Source: Psychrobacter sp. NZS113 (lineage in GTDB: Bacteria > Pseudomonadota > Gammaproteobacteria > Pseudomonadales > Moraxellaceae). From it: DNA of 64,000 bases. Of this stretch, positions 63,760-64,000 are shown in pieces. Within the stretch, counting starts at the first letter, position 1. Every line of letters starts with the position of its first letter. The stretch covers positions 1-64,000 of the forward strand of contig NZ_JADYWL010000005.1 of the NCBI RefSeq assembly GCF_015864825.1. Reading direction: 5' to 3'. Position numbers and translations under genes: made by a program. The notes under the pieces were generated by a model that had not been told where the DNA came from, made no database searches, and saw only the letters and a program-made list of their open reading frames with translations.

Positions 63760-64000
63760 TTAACGCCACGTCACAAAAGAATTACCATCAGAGAACAAAT
63801 GACTATATTCATTGAGTGACATCAAGCGAGTACTTTGATCTTTGAATGTGATCGAGGTTACCCCAGTATTGACCAAGCTTTTATTCAATTGATAAGCCGT
63901 CTGACTGCCTTGCTTGAGCAGCTGTGCAGTGATAGCTGCAATGACACCACCTGAGGTGAATACCAACACAGTACTATCACGACTTAACCCTAAGCTTGCT
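63760..64000 (-). CDS. Histidine phosphatase family protein, C-terminal fragment
   Basis: The reading frame is open to the right edge, so the 5' part with the R-H-G catalytic motif is outside the window. The visible 80 residues include V-F-T-S-G-G-V-I-A-A-I, corresponding to the second catalytic block where many family members have His, then L-V-N-T-G-V-T-S-I-T-F and L-N-E-Y-S-H-L near the end. This pattern is typical of phosphoglycerate-mutase-like phosphatases. In this protein the usual His of the V-x-H-G-G motif is replaced by Ser. Confidence 0.7.
   Translation of the reverse strand, partial: ASLGLSRDSTVLVFTSGGVIAAITAQLLKQGSQTAYQLNKSLVNTGVTSITFKDQSTRLMSLNEYSHLFSDGNSFVTWR

Noticed and set aside
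1-64000. tRNA, rRNA, integrase, transposase or attachment sites
   Set aside because: None could be identified by reading the intergenic regions and the translated frames; the mobile repeats seen are all non-coding.

Overview
The window looks like a chromosomal stretch of a Psychrobacter-type gammaproteobacterium (Moraxellaceae). The reasons are a moderately AT-rich genome, a TyrA-AroA fusion of the kind known in Moraxellaceae, a pheA-hisC-tyrA/aroA aromatic operon, and the overall gene content. Genus assignment is inference, because no rRNA gene is present. No tRNA, rRNA, CRISPR array, complete insertion sequence or prophage was found.

Layout. 1-12.0 kb is a phenylalanine/tyrosine degradation region: phhB, phhA and hppD on the minus strand, a divergent LysR regulator, then an aromatic aminotransferase, fahA, a VOC-fold metalloenzyme, an orphan TRAP solute-binding lipoprotein, an IclR regulator, maiA and an acyl-CoA-dehydrogenase-like flavoprotein. 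Every step from Phe to fumarate plus acetoacetate is encoded except the classical homogentisate 1,2-dioxygenase (hmgA). The VOC protein keeps a His-His-Glu metal triad and sits beside fahA, so it is the best candidate for the missing ring cleavage. 12.3-17.2 kb is a 1634-residue trimeric autotransporter adhesin with internal duplications. 17.7-20.7 kb is a CpxA/CpxR-like two-component pair divergent from a Spy/CpxP-like lipoprotein. 21-24.8 kb holds two large uncharacterised lipoproteins, one with 13 tandem Gly-Tyr-Asp pentapeptides.

25-36 kb carries housekeeping genes: ggt, dnaE, an Hpt protein, trmJ, cysE, folK, folB and rarD. 36-41 kb is the aromatic amino-acid biosynthesis operon pheA-hisC-tyrA/aroA on the minus strand. 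41.8-55.1 kb contains tal, a small secreted protein, apt, a rubredoxin, an alpha/beta hydrolase, a WG-repeat protein, an EamA exporter, a RutG-like uracil permease, sdaA, a small lipoprotein, argJ and xthA. 55.7-64 kb has a YbgC-like thioesterase, a FetAB-like ABC exporter, tandem fadD paralogues, an SDR and a truncated histidine phosphatase.

Two families of short non-coding mobile repeats are scattered between genes. Family A is about 107 bp with TATAGTC...GACTATA ends and at least seven good copies. It closely resembles the Correia elements of Neisseria in length, ends and internal blocks. Family B is about 174 bp with TAGGGCGTGTCATCA-type ends. In three places an A and a B copy lie within about 60-165 bp of each other. 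One A copy supplies the stop codon of the flavoprotein gene, another separates fetA from fetB, and a B copy abuts the 5' end of the WG-repeat gene. Most convergent gene pairs share strong bidirectional terminators.
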